DNA of 64,000 nt from Diploptera punctata (GCA_030220185.1 JASPKZ010005708.1:818501-882500); one strand, 5' to 3'. Positions 11,163 through 22,225 are shown, counted from the first letter of the stretch. Notes: generated by a model from the letters alone, not told the origin. Made by a program: numbers and translations.

Positions 11163-11254
11163 AGGATGAGAAAACTAAATACGAGAGAACTAAAGATGGG
11201 AGAACTAAAGATGAGAGAAGTAAAGGTGAGAGAACTAGCGATGAGAGAACAAAC
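11163..11254. repeat. Minisatellite, 15-bp unit, about 6 copies
   Basis: Six consecutive units of about 15 bp with consensus agatgagagaactaa and one to three changes per unit. It is not associated with a recognised element. Confidence 0.9.
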
Positions 11255-12535
11255 ATTATTTACAAATAAGTTCATTATTATTTTAAGGATTGGTTATAAT
11301 TAAGAGTTTTTGAATAAAAATAATCCTACAATTTACTCATTTGATGGATTTAGTTTTTTGTTGAAGTGAAGACATATCCAATATAAAATTTCTTCTCTCA
11401 GAGGTTAAATAGAGGGGGATTGAGACCTGTCTTTGATAGTTCTACAGGAGGAAATACGAGTAGTTAGTAGGGGGCGTTCACCGAGGTTTGAACACGCAAA
11501 CTACATCTCCGTGATACTTTTCCTTTAATTACTAGTAATTCATAACTAATTTCTCCGCTAGCTCGTTAGTACAGGATGTGCTGCAGTTTTAAGAGGCTCC
11601 CGGGGCTTTGGGGAAAAAATCAACGCGACTTTGTGGCGTCTTCATGTGACATTAAGTTACGAATAAGAATAATATTCTCATGCTCCCAATATGCATTTAA
11701 ATATCACAAAAATATTTTTGCAAATCAATTTTATAACTTGATAATTTTCTCTTCTGGCCTCTGCAGCTATGGCTATATTCCTGACTCTCTTAGGCCAATA
11801 ACTTGAAATATTTTTTTAATGTATTTATTTAAAGTTGTTCTGACCATACATTTTATCGTGACTTACACTAATTGCTAAACAACAGGATTAAACATTACAT
11901 TTGATCGCTTTATGTATTTCACTCAGTTTATATAATGTTCCTTGTTCAATCATCAGTAGTCCTATCTCCCAATGTGTCTTCTCTCCCGTTATTAGTAATG
12001 CTGGGCTTTAAGTTTTAACTAGTATTCTTTTATTCTTATATCTTATGATACATCTATTTTACCCCATATGTTTTATGATAATTTCAGATATTTCCCTTAA
12101 GGACAATTGATCAATAAAATACAAGTTTAAAACCTCTTACGATTTTAAATAATTTATATGTATAATGTCCGTCTCCATGGCACTGTCGGTAGAGATCCTA
12201 CTTTCGAATCCTGCGACTCTGACTAGATTCCCACCACTGAGTTTTTATATAGTGACACAGCCATTATAGGGATATATGGGAAGCAGCTGTTATAGCTAAT
12301 TTTTTTCACCTTGGAGTCGCTATTTGTCGTTGTTAGCTCAAAATCTTCAGTGTGATATGTTGGGCGCAGTTCTGTACAACGACCAAAATTCCATGAGAAA
12401 ATGTCTTCTCCCACGAAGAACTAGGGTGCGATTCATAGCTTTGCGCGAAAGCAGTAATATCATTCAGCCATAGACTTATCCGTTCATACGTATTCTTTGA
12501 AATGTATTTTCCTTTATAGATTCCGTACATCATCT
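11255..12535. other. No gene seen
   Basis: AT-rich. A minus-strand B-box-like string (gtgttcaaacctc) near 11490 and a plus-strand ttcgaatcctgc near 12210 could be old SINE heads, both too weak to call. Small open frames (11576-11806 plus; 12223-12414 minus) show no motif. Confidence 0.4.
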
Positions 12536-12539
12536 TCTT

Positions 12540-12905
12540 CTTCTCAAGTTGTAGGCCTAAGCTAGTTATGGCCTCCTGCCATCTTCTATGTGGTCGATTC
12601 ACAAATCTTCTTCCCCTGAGAATGTAACATAGCATCTGTTAAGGTGTTCTGCAACTGGGCGTTCTATTTACATGGTGAAGTCACTTTCGACTATAATGTT
12701 GTAGATATTCGGCTGTAGTTGGTATTTTAAGCTTATCGCTTTTACTTCGTTCCGCTTGTGGTCTAAAAGACTGTTCATCTCAGAAACCTCATTTCAGCAG
12801 ATGTTATGCGTTTTCATCTTGAATGCGTATGCCTATAGTTCAGGCTTCGGTGCCATAACAAGAATATGTCTTTCTAAAGTTTTGTAGCCTTCTAGTCTGA
12901 TGTGT
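12540..12905 (-). pseudogene. LINE ORF2 C-terminal fragment
   Basis: The minus strand reads, across stops and shifts, TRRLQNFRKTYSCYGTEA, IRIQDENA, EYLQHY, LHHVNR, then GRRFVNRPHRRWQEAITS and LGLQLE. This order (thumb region, 'YG.EAW', 'HV.RM', 'GRP.RRW') is the end of an arthropod LINE ORF2. The ORF is broken by several frame changes. It is a family distinct from LINE-G. Confidence 0.72.
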
Positions 12906-13180
12906 TTTTGGACGATATTTTTTTAAAAAATTGGTTTACAATTCTCGGAGTCATGTTACAAATTTTATAATTTGGAAGTTAAATCATATTCCTCGTGGTA
13001 TATCAAAGCATATTCCAAATATTTAAATTAATTTATTAGTTTTAAAGTTGAGTTTTCCCAACAAATTTGTTTCGGATTGGAAGTTTTCCTTGGAAGACCA
13101 TTATCTCTACACACCATATGTAATGATAAAAATATGAGCTTGTAAACCAATTTTTAAATTCGAGTCTATTTTTTATTACA

Positions 13181-13660
13181 TAACTCACTGGTACTATCGA
13201 ATCCATAGGTTTATTACCGCGCGGACGTAAGCTCTTCATTCATCTCTATCCTGAGATAATGATTTCAATCATCCCCTGTATAATCTACTTCCAACAAATC
13301 ATGATTAATATTATTCTCCGACCTCATTCTTGGCCTGCCTAATGGCCGCTTTCCCCTCTAGCTTTCTTACAATGAGTTTCTATGCCCCTCTTTCATTCCT
13401 CATTCGAGCCATATGAACTGCCCATCGCAGTCCAAGAAACTATACTGTTTTTATTATATCTGATTTCCCATAAAGATCATGTAGTTTACAGTTATGAAAG
13501 TCTTCTTCATTGCCTGTCTGTTCATATATCTTCGAATCAAAAATGTTCATAAGAATTTATTCTCAAATACATGTACTTGTAATCTTTTCTTCTGCGTTAA
13601 ATTAACAGCCCATGTTTTGATCCATATAACTGGGCGAATAAAAGTTTTATAGATTTTCAT
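13181..13660 (-). pseudogene. LINE-G 3' portion, decayed, abutting MITE-H
   Basis: The minus strand covers the LINE-G segment from MKIYKT.IRPV (about 13650) through WTL/NAEE, YMNRQ, the GKPEGKRPVGRP region (about 13340) to the terminal tag ending near 13185 (ctcactggta on the plus strand). The ORF is destroyed. Its 5' end stops exactly where MITE-H starts (cataagtaatgccac). The copy at 22230-22680 has the same junction. Confidence 0.78.
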
Positions 13661-13661
13661 A

Positions 13662-14336
13662 AGTAATGCCACGAGTGATTTCCAAATTATCGATAAATTC
13701 ACGACTCACGAAGTGAGGAGTGAATTTATCTAGAGAATTTGGAAATCAAGAGTGGCATTTGTTAGGACTATTTAACGAATAAAATAAAGCTGTTTACTCA
13801 CAAATCATTATTTAACTACAGTTATTTAAAAATATTTTTTATATTTAAAGTAAACGGTGATGTTTGAAAACTAATGAGAAACGATAGGTAGCCTACGCTT
13901 CTACTGCTTCTTTTGTTTATCACTGCAACCAGATCATACTATTTATTGCCAAAGGAACGCAATATTGTAAGAATGCTCTCTAGTGGAGAAAAAATGAAAC
14001 ACATCAATCTGTATATTAATTCATTTTTGATGTCGTTTACATTTAAGAAAGTGCAAACAGTGGTTTCTTTTTTTGGTGGTATAATCAATTGCTACAAATG
14101 TTGACATGTAAGCACTATTATATACAATCTGGTAGCCGTATTTGTTATAGGCTCAGTCACTGCAAAATAACGGTCAGACCTGTTCAGAATATTAAAAAGG
14201 AGGAGCTTTGCTTAATATATGATAATCCTAACGTTGATAATTATTTCGTGAAACACGTCTCTGATTGGTTGTAATACAGAAATCATTGAAACGTGATTGG
14301 TCATTGACTCCCATTTGGGGCATGAGTTAAATAGTC
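13662..14336 (+). mobile_element. MITE-H copy 1
   Basis: A non-coding repeat shared with 22677-23279 and the split copy at 32880-34815. It opens with a small hairpin (gccacgagtgatttccaaat ... tttggaaatcaagagtggc, 13668-13757). An 11-bp inverted pair follows: gactatttaac at 13766 and gttaaatagtc at 14326-14336. The right part carries two ATTGG (inverted CCAAT) boxes near 14267 and 14296. These features suit a non-autonomous DNA element, but I cannot place the family. A short open frame (13913-14104) is not conserved in the other copies. Confidence 0.7.
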
Positions 14337-14345
14337 AGTTTAATA

Positions 14346-15650
14346 CGGAGGGTTGTTTCTGATCTCTGATAACAAATGATTTTTAAGTTTTACCTTAAGA
14401 AAAGCCGTGTCTCCACCATCGAGCATGCTATAATTGATGGCTCTTCACCCGAGCTATGGTTCGGCATCGGAGTTTCCGCTGCAGAAGACTCTTACGCAGC
14501 ACAGCCATGTCTAGAAGTTCCCACTCCTCTTTATATGCTTTCCAGAGACCGTCTATTGTTCGAGGACGCCTGTTTCCCAGTGCCCTTTTAAAGAGTCCAA
14601 AGACACAAAGTCCATCGGTGATGCATCAGGAGACTTCACTGGGATGTTGCTGAATGGAATAGCATGTATTCCAGTTTCCTGCTCCATTTCTCCAGGAACG
14701 CCATGGTTGAACCCGAAGTGTGACTGGAGGCCTTGTCTTGGTGCACACAGACTTGGTTTTTGTCTGTACCATAGAGAGTTGGGATTTCAGTCGGGTAAAT
14801 TGGGGTGAGAACTTCTTCCTGGTAGTACTGGGAGTTGATTTTGGCCTTTTTAGCTACTCTACGAATGGTCAGTTTTTCATTGTAGCAATATCCCGCGATG
14901 ACCATAAATCCATTGGAGAAACTTTCTCTGCATTCGGCATACCACTTTTGAATTTTTTTTTCACCCCTTTCTCTATAGTAAATTGCCCGGGGTTTGTTGC
15001 AGTCTCCTAGATAAACATATGCTTCATCAAGTGTGACCAAAAATTTCCATTTTTCTCCTGCCAGGTGCTTTTCATAGTTTCCTGCTGTTGGTGCGGCATT
15101 CGGCAATGTGACGTGGCAACAATTTATGAACCCTGCTTTTGTGGCGCTTCTCCATGTTTAAATCTTTGTTTATTATGGTGTTTACAGTTTTAAGGGATAT
15201 TCCCAATCTGTTCGCAATCACCCTTTGTGTGGCAGGGTTACCACCAGAGATAAGGACCTTGACCTTTCTGATTACATCTGGGGTGCGGGTAGTAGCAGGT
15301 CGTGGATTTGCCCTTTTTTTTTTTTTTTCCTTTTGGAATTAATCCCAAGCGACCCTTTCCCTTTTTATTAAGCACTGAGCTAATTCCACACTTTGACACC
15401 ATAAAATTACGTTTTTGCAAGCCTCAATAATCGCGGAATAACTATAATTAGCGTCGGAAAGGGCAGTAATGTACCCTTCCCAAAACGGGTCTATCTGATT
15501 AGGCATTATGAGAGCAACACGCGTGCGAGTGTAACAGAAGCAGCACACTGACTGGTTTGATCACCTCGCACGCTCCTGTCCTGATGACTCACACTCCAAC
15601 GTCACAATCTACTTGGCAAATCGTTATCAGAGATCGGAAACAACCCTCCG
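14346..15650 (-). mobile_element. Mariner-like DNA transposon, full length, transposase broken
   Basis: The terminal inverted repeats start CGGAGGGTTGTTTC, run 28 bp (14346-14373 and 15623-15650) and match at 27 of 28 positions. They are flanked by the TA target duplication (14344-14345, 15651-15652). The total length of 1305 bp is canonical for mariner. The transposase lies on the minus strand. The element sits about 10 bp right of MITE-H copy 1. Confidence 0.95.
14390..15548 (-). pseudogene. Mariner transposase pseudogene
   Basis: The transposase would cut and paste the element through a DDD/E catalytic core. The longest piece (15106-14636) has the first catalytic Asp in FLVTLDEAYVYL, the second in VHQDKASSHTS, then shifts frame near KWSRK. 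In the alternative frame the third block reads IPVKSPDASPMDF. The second-to-third Asp spacing is about 36 residues, read across that frameshift. Upstream pieces hold an N-terminal part starting MCCFCYTR (15548) and a helix-turn-helix-like stretch, QRVIANRLGISLKTVNTI, rebuilt from mixed frames. At least three frame changes make it inactive. Confidence 0.88.
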
Positions 15651-15652
15651 TA

Positions 15653-16639
15653 TTTTTTTAGAGAAGTTTGATTACATAGCGTTTGGAACCATTGTATTTG
15701 TATAGTATGTTGTATGTAGCCATATGTTTTATACATTGTCACTGATTAGAATTTTTAATAAATAGTTAAGATGGCAAAGTTATAAATTTTGGAGGGGAAA
15801 AAAATGTTTTGATTTGAAGGAACGCTATACTAGTATAGACAATTCTTAAATAAAAATAAATCATTCATGAATCGACATTGCCAATGGAAATTGAACCCAA
15901 ATTTGATTTTATTATATATGAAAAGCAAGAAAAACCTGTTGGCCCATGCACCAAGGCCGTGGCTAGAATTTGGGTCTCCCTGAATACGATTGTTCAACGC
16001 TACCAACTCTGTCTTGTCTTTTTGTCACTGTTATTTTACATATTGACTTTGGGATTTAAGTAAAGTGAGGATCTTTTATTCAAAATTCAAGCGGTCTCTA
16101 TTCACATCCCTAGATTTGTTTGATTTCCCGTGTAAATCATTATGCATTTTATTATCTATATATATGCATATATTATATATATGTCATTTGAAACCACTTA
16201 CAGCTGCTATAAAATGGATTCAAAAGAAATGAGAGAAAGCACTAAGATTGTTTAACTTCCGTATCTGCGTATTTTCAAATTCCATTAAGTTTTGACACAA
16301 AGTTTTAATAGCCTGTATTAAGTCACGTAATACTTATCATCATGTGGTCATACATTACTTATCTTGTAATGAACGCGTCCCATTAAACATTGAACACATT
16401 CTGGTGTTTTTATCCAGTCAGGAAAATGCCATCAACTTTAGTTCTTAAAAACTTGTTCACTTTAATAAGTTATTAAGAATCGAATTAGTTCACTTAGTAA
16501 ACTGGCCATTTAAAATACTAGTCAGTCCTGAGTTCGAACCTGTTCCTCTGTGAAATTATAATTCTTATTCTTCTCAAGAACTTACAAATTCCGTTATATA
16601 CCAGTCAAGAAGTTATTCGTTTAAATAATTTTATTTGTA

Positions 16640-16640
<1 letters not shown>
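15653..16640. other. No gene seen
   Basis: AT-rich. A short open frame at 15878-16063 has no motif, and a B-box-like gagttcgaacctg near 16531 may be a SINE relic. Nothing else is supported. Confidence 0.4.

Positions 16641-16641
<1 letters not shown>

Positions 16642-16674
<33 letters not shown>
16642..16674. repeat. (TA)n microsatellite, left of SINE-B
   Basis: About 15 TA units. The same motif continues on the other side of the SINE-B at 17082, so the SINE splits one tract. Confidence 0.95.
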
Positions 16675-16675
<1 letters not shown>

Positions 16676-16684
16676 CATTGTATT

Positions 16685-17079
16685 GTAAGCCCATGTTTTC
16701 CCTTTACACATATTTAGGCGCTCTCCCCCTACCGGGAAGAATTTAAACCATACTAATTTAGTTACACTTGTTTTCGTATAGATTGTCATTTTGAGTGGTC
16801 CGTGGTCAGCGTTCCGCCTCATACTGACATCTAGGAAACCAAGGTAGTACTAGGACGGGAAAATTCGGTAAATTTTGCTTAGAGGCCTTTTCATTCAGGC
16901 TTAAGGATTTATTTACGAGCCTGAAAATCTTCAGACTCGCGACCCATGGCTTAAAGTCCCTCCCGGAGGACTTGCTCCTTGGATTTTTCCGTCCTAAAAA
17001 ATCCATCGACCCCGGCCGGGTTTGAACCCGCGACCCTCGGGACCAGAGGCAAGGAGCATAACCACTAGTCCACCGCGGC

Positions 17080-17081
<2 letters not shown>
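16685..17081 (-). mobile_element. SINE-B (tRNA-derived), full length, within (TA)n
   Basis: On the minus strand it starts cggccgcggtggactagtgg, with A-box-like gactagtggttatgc and B box gggttcaaacccg. Then come gtcctccgggagggac, ccttaagcctgaatgaaaag, cctagtactaccttgg and the end block gggaaaacatgggcttac. It is about 397 bp. The 3' end joins a short aca/aat tail and then TA repeats. Confidence 0.92.

Positions 17082-17130
<49 letters not shown>
17082..17130. repeat. (TA)n(CA)n microsatellite, right of SINE-B
   Basis: About 20 TA units followed by five CA units, directly abutting the SINE-B 5' end. Confidence 0.95.
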
Positions 17131-17795
17131 TACCCTAAAATTGCAATTTTATTATGATTACAGAACTCATGATAATTTAGAATTTAATCGTGGAAGTTAT
17201 TTAATTATTTAGTCTGGTATAGTTAACATCTAACATTATCTTCTATTCAACCAGCTCAAACATGTTAAATAAATTTCAATAATTAATATAAAAATTGTAT
17301 AGAAAACACCAATATAGAATAAATAGAATACCACTATTACTTTGGTCTGTGTTTTGGTGGATACTACATTTGCACTGAATCTGAGGATCGCGATTTTAAA
17401 ATCCGGGTGGCAGAGGGTAGTGTATTTTTTGAGTGAGTAAAAGTACAGAATACTTGGGTTTCATCGAAATAGAAGTAAAGCCGTGCATTTCTTTCATTTA
17501 GTGTAATGTTGAAACATTTTCTAATATTTTCAGATGTACATAGGATCTCCACAAAACAAATGTGTTGTGTATTTAAGATAGTTAATAAAGCAGCGGCAAA
17601 ATAAATTGTTCCAGTTAAAATAATAAACTGTTGATCAAATACAAGTTGAAATCCATATTATCTACGAATAGCGGACATATCCCCATAACAGAATTCTAGA
17701 CTATAGTTTTCTTGTGGGTTCGAAATTCCTAGAAAGTTAGACTTATACGAATTTGTCTAAATGACGCAAAGAGTAGGGTGCGTGTAGGTAAACAG
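17131..17795. other. No gene seen
   Basis: AT-rich. The 62-codon open frame at 17364-17552 (minus) shows no motif. Confidence 0.5.
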
Positions 17796-17799
17796 TTTT

Positions 17800-18455
17800 C
17801 GGATGCTTTTGAAATCCACAATGGGTTAAAGCAAGGAGATGCACTATCTCCTCAACTATTTATTTTTGTACTAGAGCATGCCATCAAATCTTTAGAGGAT
17901 GAAGAAGGCCTACAACTGGTATTAATATGCTGTTAGTTTATGCTGAAGATGTAGTACTATTGGGCGGTAGCGAGGAGATACTAAAGGACAACACGCACAC
18001 ACTATTGAGTCTAAGAAATTGGAACTGGAAATAAATATCAATAAAACTAAATAAATGGTCACACATAGAAATACATTATGTAATAAAAATGGACAGCTAA
18101 TGACAAATGAGGAAAATTTTGAGGAAGTGGCTGAATCCATATACTTAGGAACAATAATCACAAATAGGAAGTCAGATATAATGAGAACAGTTAAGTATTG
18201 TAGACAGTGATAGGCAGGGCATGTGGCACGAATGGGGAATGAAAGACGTGCATGGAAGCTTTTTATAGGAAAACAAGAGGGAAAACGCCCAGTTGGTAGA
18301 CCAAGAGTGAGGTGGGAGAATAACATTACCCATGATTTGAGGGAAGTGGATTGTACAGGGAATGATCGGAAAACATTAGCCTAGGATAGGTATGTATGGA
18401 GAGCTTGTGTCCGCGCGACTATGAACCTACAGGTACGAGAGTGCTAGTGAGTTAG
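17800..18455 (+). pseudogene. LINE-G copy with internal deletion
   Basis: It begins in the RT fingers/palm text equivalent to NGLKQGDALSPQL and includes the catalytic block, which reads VYAEDVVL where the 24.4-kb copy has VHADDVVL, so the first catalytic Asp is Glu here. After KYLGTIITNRK-like text it jumps directly to the RRLRWAGHVA..GNER region near 18180, losing the thumb segment present in the 24.4-kb copy. It ends with the gagtgctagtgagtta tag. Stops and shifts are present throughout. Confidence 0.82.
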
Positions 18456-18602
18456 AGTTTTGATTGTGGAAAAATAACTTATTAATAGTGAGATTCTCAA
18501 TAATGGACAGGATATTGAAAATCTATCCACCAACAATTGCAACTTCCTAATAAGGACAACCTGAAATAAACTGTATTATTATTTAGGAAAATGAATAATC
18601 AT

Positions 18603-18714
18603 TAGTCCACCACTGCATTTAGTGATTTCGATCCACGGTCGGGAAGAGTTCATTTTTTTTTCAGAATTTTTTCTCCCTCTAAGATAGATGTCAAGAAAAT
18701 GTAAGATCCGCGAT
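18603..18714 (+). mobile_element. SINE-A, heavily decayed head
   Basis: It matches SINE-A from agtccacc(g/a)ctg through a damaged B box (atttcgatccacggtcggg) and the tttttctccctctaagat block to atgtcaagaaaa. The 3' body is missing. Confidence 0.55.
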
Positions 18715-19751
18715 CTACTAGCTAGCGTCATCATTACATATTCAACTGATAGTTATGAATTTGTAAATGAATTGTATATAGGGCTATTGAATCGAATACT
18801 GTGCTTTCTCGGATATTGATCTGATTGTATGTCCGTGTCCTTGTCCGATAAAAGTAGCAGAGTATAGTAAAATTTCATTAGTCCGGACCAATTGGGGCTA
18901 AATGTTGTCCGGATTAACAAAAGTCCGGTTTAAGTGAAATGAGACCACAGAAAAAAGTGCGAATAAAATTACACTACATTTATTATGACATAGGATACAG
19001 TAGGTCTACCTGATTTCTAAGTGCATGTCCTATAGCCCATTTGTTTGATTTGAAGAAACTTTGAATTTTCTTCAGTGGTTTATCACTTGTAGGCCTACAC
19101 CGCGTCTTCTAATTTTTGTTCAGCCGGGTGCTTCATTCGTTTGACCTGAGAACTCACTTCGTTTTCATTCACATGTAATCGCACATATTCAGCACATACA
19201 CACACAACAGTGACACCATTTTGAAGCCTTTCCACAATTTCAGTTTCTCGTGTGCAGAAAGCGGTTTATGCCTACATTATCCCAATAATATTGCAGGTTT
19301 ACTAAACTACATTTTGTACTCGATTTGTTTCTAAAACTTAGAATGGCCTGAAGAAAGGCAAGTGTTAAACTAAACATACTGAGAGTTGTAATCCCTACAG
19401 CAAGTAGCAAGAGTGAGGGAAGGTGGGTGGCATATTGTCCCTTTGTCACTAATGTAATTCCATGCATTCCTAAGAAACTCTTAGTTTACAGTCTGTGCAT
19501 AAATAAAATTGACTGTTTTCTTAACCTGTTCGCCTCAAAAGAGAGGTAAGACTCGCCGGCAGTTAAATGACCTTCAACTCGGAAGACGAGGTAAACTATT
19601 AAAATAGCTTAATTTTTCTGTTATATATTTTGCAATATTTTGTATATACCTAGGCAGGGTAATCTTTTGTTAACATCGCGAATAGTAGAGGAATGTGTTT
19701 TTGCCTTCACCCTTATTGTATCTTTTGTATGTTTTGAATGTCTATAAATAT

Positions 19752-20022
19752 ACATCATCATCATCATGAACAAATTCGTTTTAGGCCATGTGGCCTGTAC
19801 GGTAAACCTAGCGAAGATGGTCTTGATCTTTCCACCGATGTTTTGGTCTTCCTTGGTCCCTATGTCCAGTTGGGGTATATTGGAATGCCAATTTTGGAAG
19901 TATATTTCTTGCCATTTCTTCTCAGATGATTTTTCCATTCTTGTTGGTATCTTTGGATATCTTCATTTAAACTTGCTACTCCAAGTTTTCCTCTGATAGT
20001 AGTGTTCCTTTGGTGATCCATA
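19752..20022 (-). pseudogene. LINE ORF2 C-terminal tail with (GAT)n 3' tail
   Basis: The minus strand reads NTTIRGKLGVASLNEDIQRY, then QQEWKNHLRRN, and after one frameshift GPRKTKTSVERSRPSSLG, the usual 'W..H..RM...GR.K..W' ending of arthropod LINE ORF2. The 3' tail is (GATGAT)n at 19751-19767, as in the LINE at 33005-34521. It lies inside the Tigger-like element. A plus-strand frame over the same DNA is a shadow. Confidence 0.7.
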
Positions 20023-20098
20023 TACAATATAGACTAATTTACTGTAACTTAAATCCGGTTTCTGGAAAAATGCATTGAGCATTTAAACTTGAAGCGAA

Positions 20099-20600
20099 CA
20101 CGTCAGAGAAAGAGCAGCAGCGGCTCTAAGAGCCATGAATGAAATAAAATCACCTGTCCTACTTTCAATAGATTCAGCTGTGCAACTCTTCAATGCAAAA
20201 ATAATGCCAATAATCGCATATGGGATAGAGATAGTTTGGGAACATGTGAAGATAAATTACTTAAAAATCTGGGAAAGCGTCAAGAAAATTCTAGCAGTCT
20301 CTAAATTCACTCCCTCGACTGGTCTATGTACTAGCAAGAGAACAGTTCTTCCTGGAAGACCTCAGAATGCGCTACTACCTGCCATCCACTAAAGCTTACG
20401 AACAGCAGATGCAAGAGTGAAGACAGAAGCGGGATGCCATTCTTGAAGAATTCTACGGTACGCCTGCCATGATAGATAGGAGCTGGTGTGGACCAAACAA
20501 GGAACTAAGGCACCAGATAAACCGCTATGCAGTCCCGGCTTCCATCACAAAGTGTGTGTGAATGTCACTTACCATCAAATCGAAGACAGTTAGAGATATA
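20099..20600 (+). pseudogene. LINE RT thumb/C-terminal fragment
   Basis: The plus-strand frame reads RERAAAALRAMNEIKSP, then SAVQLFNAKIMPIIAYGIEI and LKIWESVKKILAVSKFTPST. This matches the segment after the YADD box in many LINE ORF2 proteins ('A..A...I..L....A..LF...I.PI..YG.E.W'). A stop at about 20392 is followed by further related text (DAILEEFYG) in another frame. The family is distinct from LINE-G, R1 and the LINE at 33 kb. Confidence 0.68.
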
Positions 20601-20797
20601 AACTGTGCGGACTAAAGTGTACAAGATATCATCTGGAATTGTGTTCCAAAGTGACAATGTCATTAGCGCAATACGCCAAATAATTAATTTTGCACGATTG
20701 TGCGCAATTATATTATTATAATAGGTTAAGTTTGCCTTAATACCGTATTTTATTAAGGGTTAACAGTTCATTGAATTTATATTTTATTATTATTAAA

Positions 20798-21170
20798 ATG
20801 CTCCTTGCCTCTGGTCCCAAGGGTCGCGGGTTCAAACCCGGCCGGGGTCGATGGATTTAGGACGAAAAAATCCAAGGAGCAGGTCCTCCGGGAGGGACTT
20901 TAAGCCGTGGTTACCGAGTCTGAAGATTTTGAGGCTCGTAAAAAAATCCTTAAGCCTGAATGAAAAGGCCTCTAAGCAAAATTTACCGAATTTTCCCGTC
21001 CTAGTACTACCTTGGTTTCCTAGATGTCAGTATGAGGCGGAACGCTGATCACGTACCACTCAAAATGACATCTATACGAAAACAAGTGTAACTAAAGTAG
21101 TATGGTTCAAATTCTTCCCTATAGGGGGAGAACGCCTAAATCTCTGTAAAGGGAAAACATAGGCTTACAA
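20798..21170 (+). mobile_element. SINE-B, 5'-truncated
   Basis: It lacks the first about 24 bases (the ggccgcggtggactagtgg head) but has the B box gggttcaaacccg and the full body to gggaaaacataggcttac. It ends in a tacaataataataa tail that merges into a (TAA)n/(TTA)n tract. It is nested in the Tigger-like element. Confidence 0.9.
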
Positions 21171-21246
21171 TACAATAATAATAATAATAGTAATAATAAT
21201 AATAATAATTATTATTATTATTATTATTATTATTACTCGTATTATT
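21171..21246. repeat. (TAA)n/(TTA)n microsatellite
   Basis: TAA units switch to TTA units at about 21208, a self-complementary arrangement that follows the SINE-B 3' tail. Confidence 0.92.
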
Positions 21247-21317
21247 ATTTTAAATTTAGGATGTTTGTCCGAATTAAAATAAAGTCCGGATTAACGAGGT
21301 TTTACTGTATGTATGTG

Positions 21318-21425
21318 ATCCAATGTTAAAAATCCCACCCGATAGGTCGTGTGTCTGTAGAGCCCATGAGGCATCTACATCTACAGTGGTGTAGCCCAAT
21401 GTGAGCCATAGCCTCTCCTTTGTTA
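21318..21425 (+). repeat. Short dispersed repeat shared with 43640-43760
   Basis: The string gatccaatgttaaaaatccc, a cccgataggtc block and further similarity recur at 43665-43710 (gatccaaagttaaaaatcc, cccgacaagtc). It is probably a SINE body piece of an unassigned family. Confidence 0.45.
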
Positions 21426-21436
21426 GCAGTTACTAG

Positions 21437-21755
21437 ACCAAAATAATTTAGTTACGCTTATTTGCAGTGTAATGAGTGGTATGCGGTCAATATACTGATC
21501 CAATGAGACATCTATCAGGTATTACTAGGATGATGTCAGTAAATTTTGCTTAGAGGCCTTTTTATTCAGGCTTAAGGATTTTTTTACAAGCCTGAAATTC
21601 TTCGGACTCAGGACCCACGGTTTAAAGTCCCTCTCAGAGGACTAGCTCCTTCGATTTTTCATTCTTAAAAAAAAATCCATCTACCCCGTCCGCGTTTGAA
21701 CCAACGACCTCGGGACAAGAGGCAAGAAGCATAACCACTAGTCCGCTACGACCGA
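21437..21755 (-). mobile_element. SINE-B, diverged and 3'-shortened
   Basis: On the minus strand the head (gtagcggactagtggttatg), the B box with substitutions, the ccttaagcctgaat block and the segment near agtgtaactaaatt are recognisable. Substitutions are much denser than in the other copies, so this is an older insertion. Confidence 0.82.
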
Positions 21756-22225
21756 CTCCATGAGTCATGTAATAGTAAAAATATAACTTCCTAAAGATTG
21801 TATCTATTTTCTAAACATTTTCTTGTAGTTTGACAAAATAGAGAAAATTTCTAGTGTTCAATGTGTGGACGTACGCATCAGTATTTATTCCAGAACAATG
21901 GGGAAAATAGTAATTGAGAATGATATACTATCTTGGAGAGACGTAATACAAGACATAAACATTTATAAGGTGTCTTTTAATTACTTTTGTAATAAATGGC
22001 AAAGAGGTGTTTAAATGAGCTCTTGACTGCCAAGCCATTATTTCTTTTGTTTTAAGAGCTAAAGTATTCTCTTTGTCTGTTTAATTATTTTAATCGTACA
22101 CCCATAACTTTCTAGAATAACACAAGTAGGTATATTTAATTCGACGACGCTCTATAATAATTCAGACAATTGATAATACTACTCAGGCCTGGGTACGAAA
22201 TGTCCAGAAAATGTTCATACTAAAC
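21756..22225. other. No gene seen
   Basis: AT-rich, with no motif-bearing frame and no recognised repeat. Confidence 0.5.

Larger units (their letters stand above)
18865..21307 (-). mobile_element. Pogo/Tigger-like DNA transposon with nested insertions
   Basis: The right end, read inward, is CAGTAAAACCTCGTTAATCC. The left end is TAGTAAAATTTCATTAGTCC, about 19 of 24 matching, with TA on both outer sides (18863-18864, 21308-21309). Both ends carry repeated gtccggattaa motifs, likely transposase binding sites. Near 19025-19100 the minus strand reads TSDKPLKKIQSFFKSNK, resembling the C-terminus of Tigger/CENP-B-type transposases. No DDE core remains. The interior is occupied by LINE pieces (19752-20022, 20099-20600) and SINE-B (20798-21170), so those insertions are younger than the element. 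Confidence 0.72.

Noticed and set aside
16806..17129. Protein genes with GRKNPRSKSSGRDFKPW, here and at 20851-21048, 38729-39130, 39085-39408
   Set aside because: SINE-B translated; no coding conservation.
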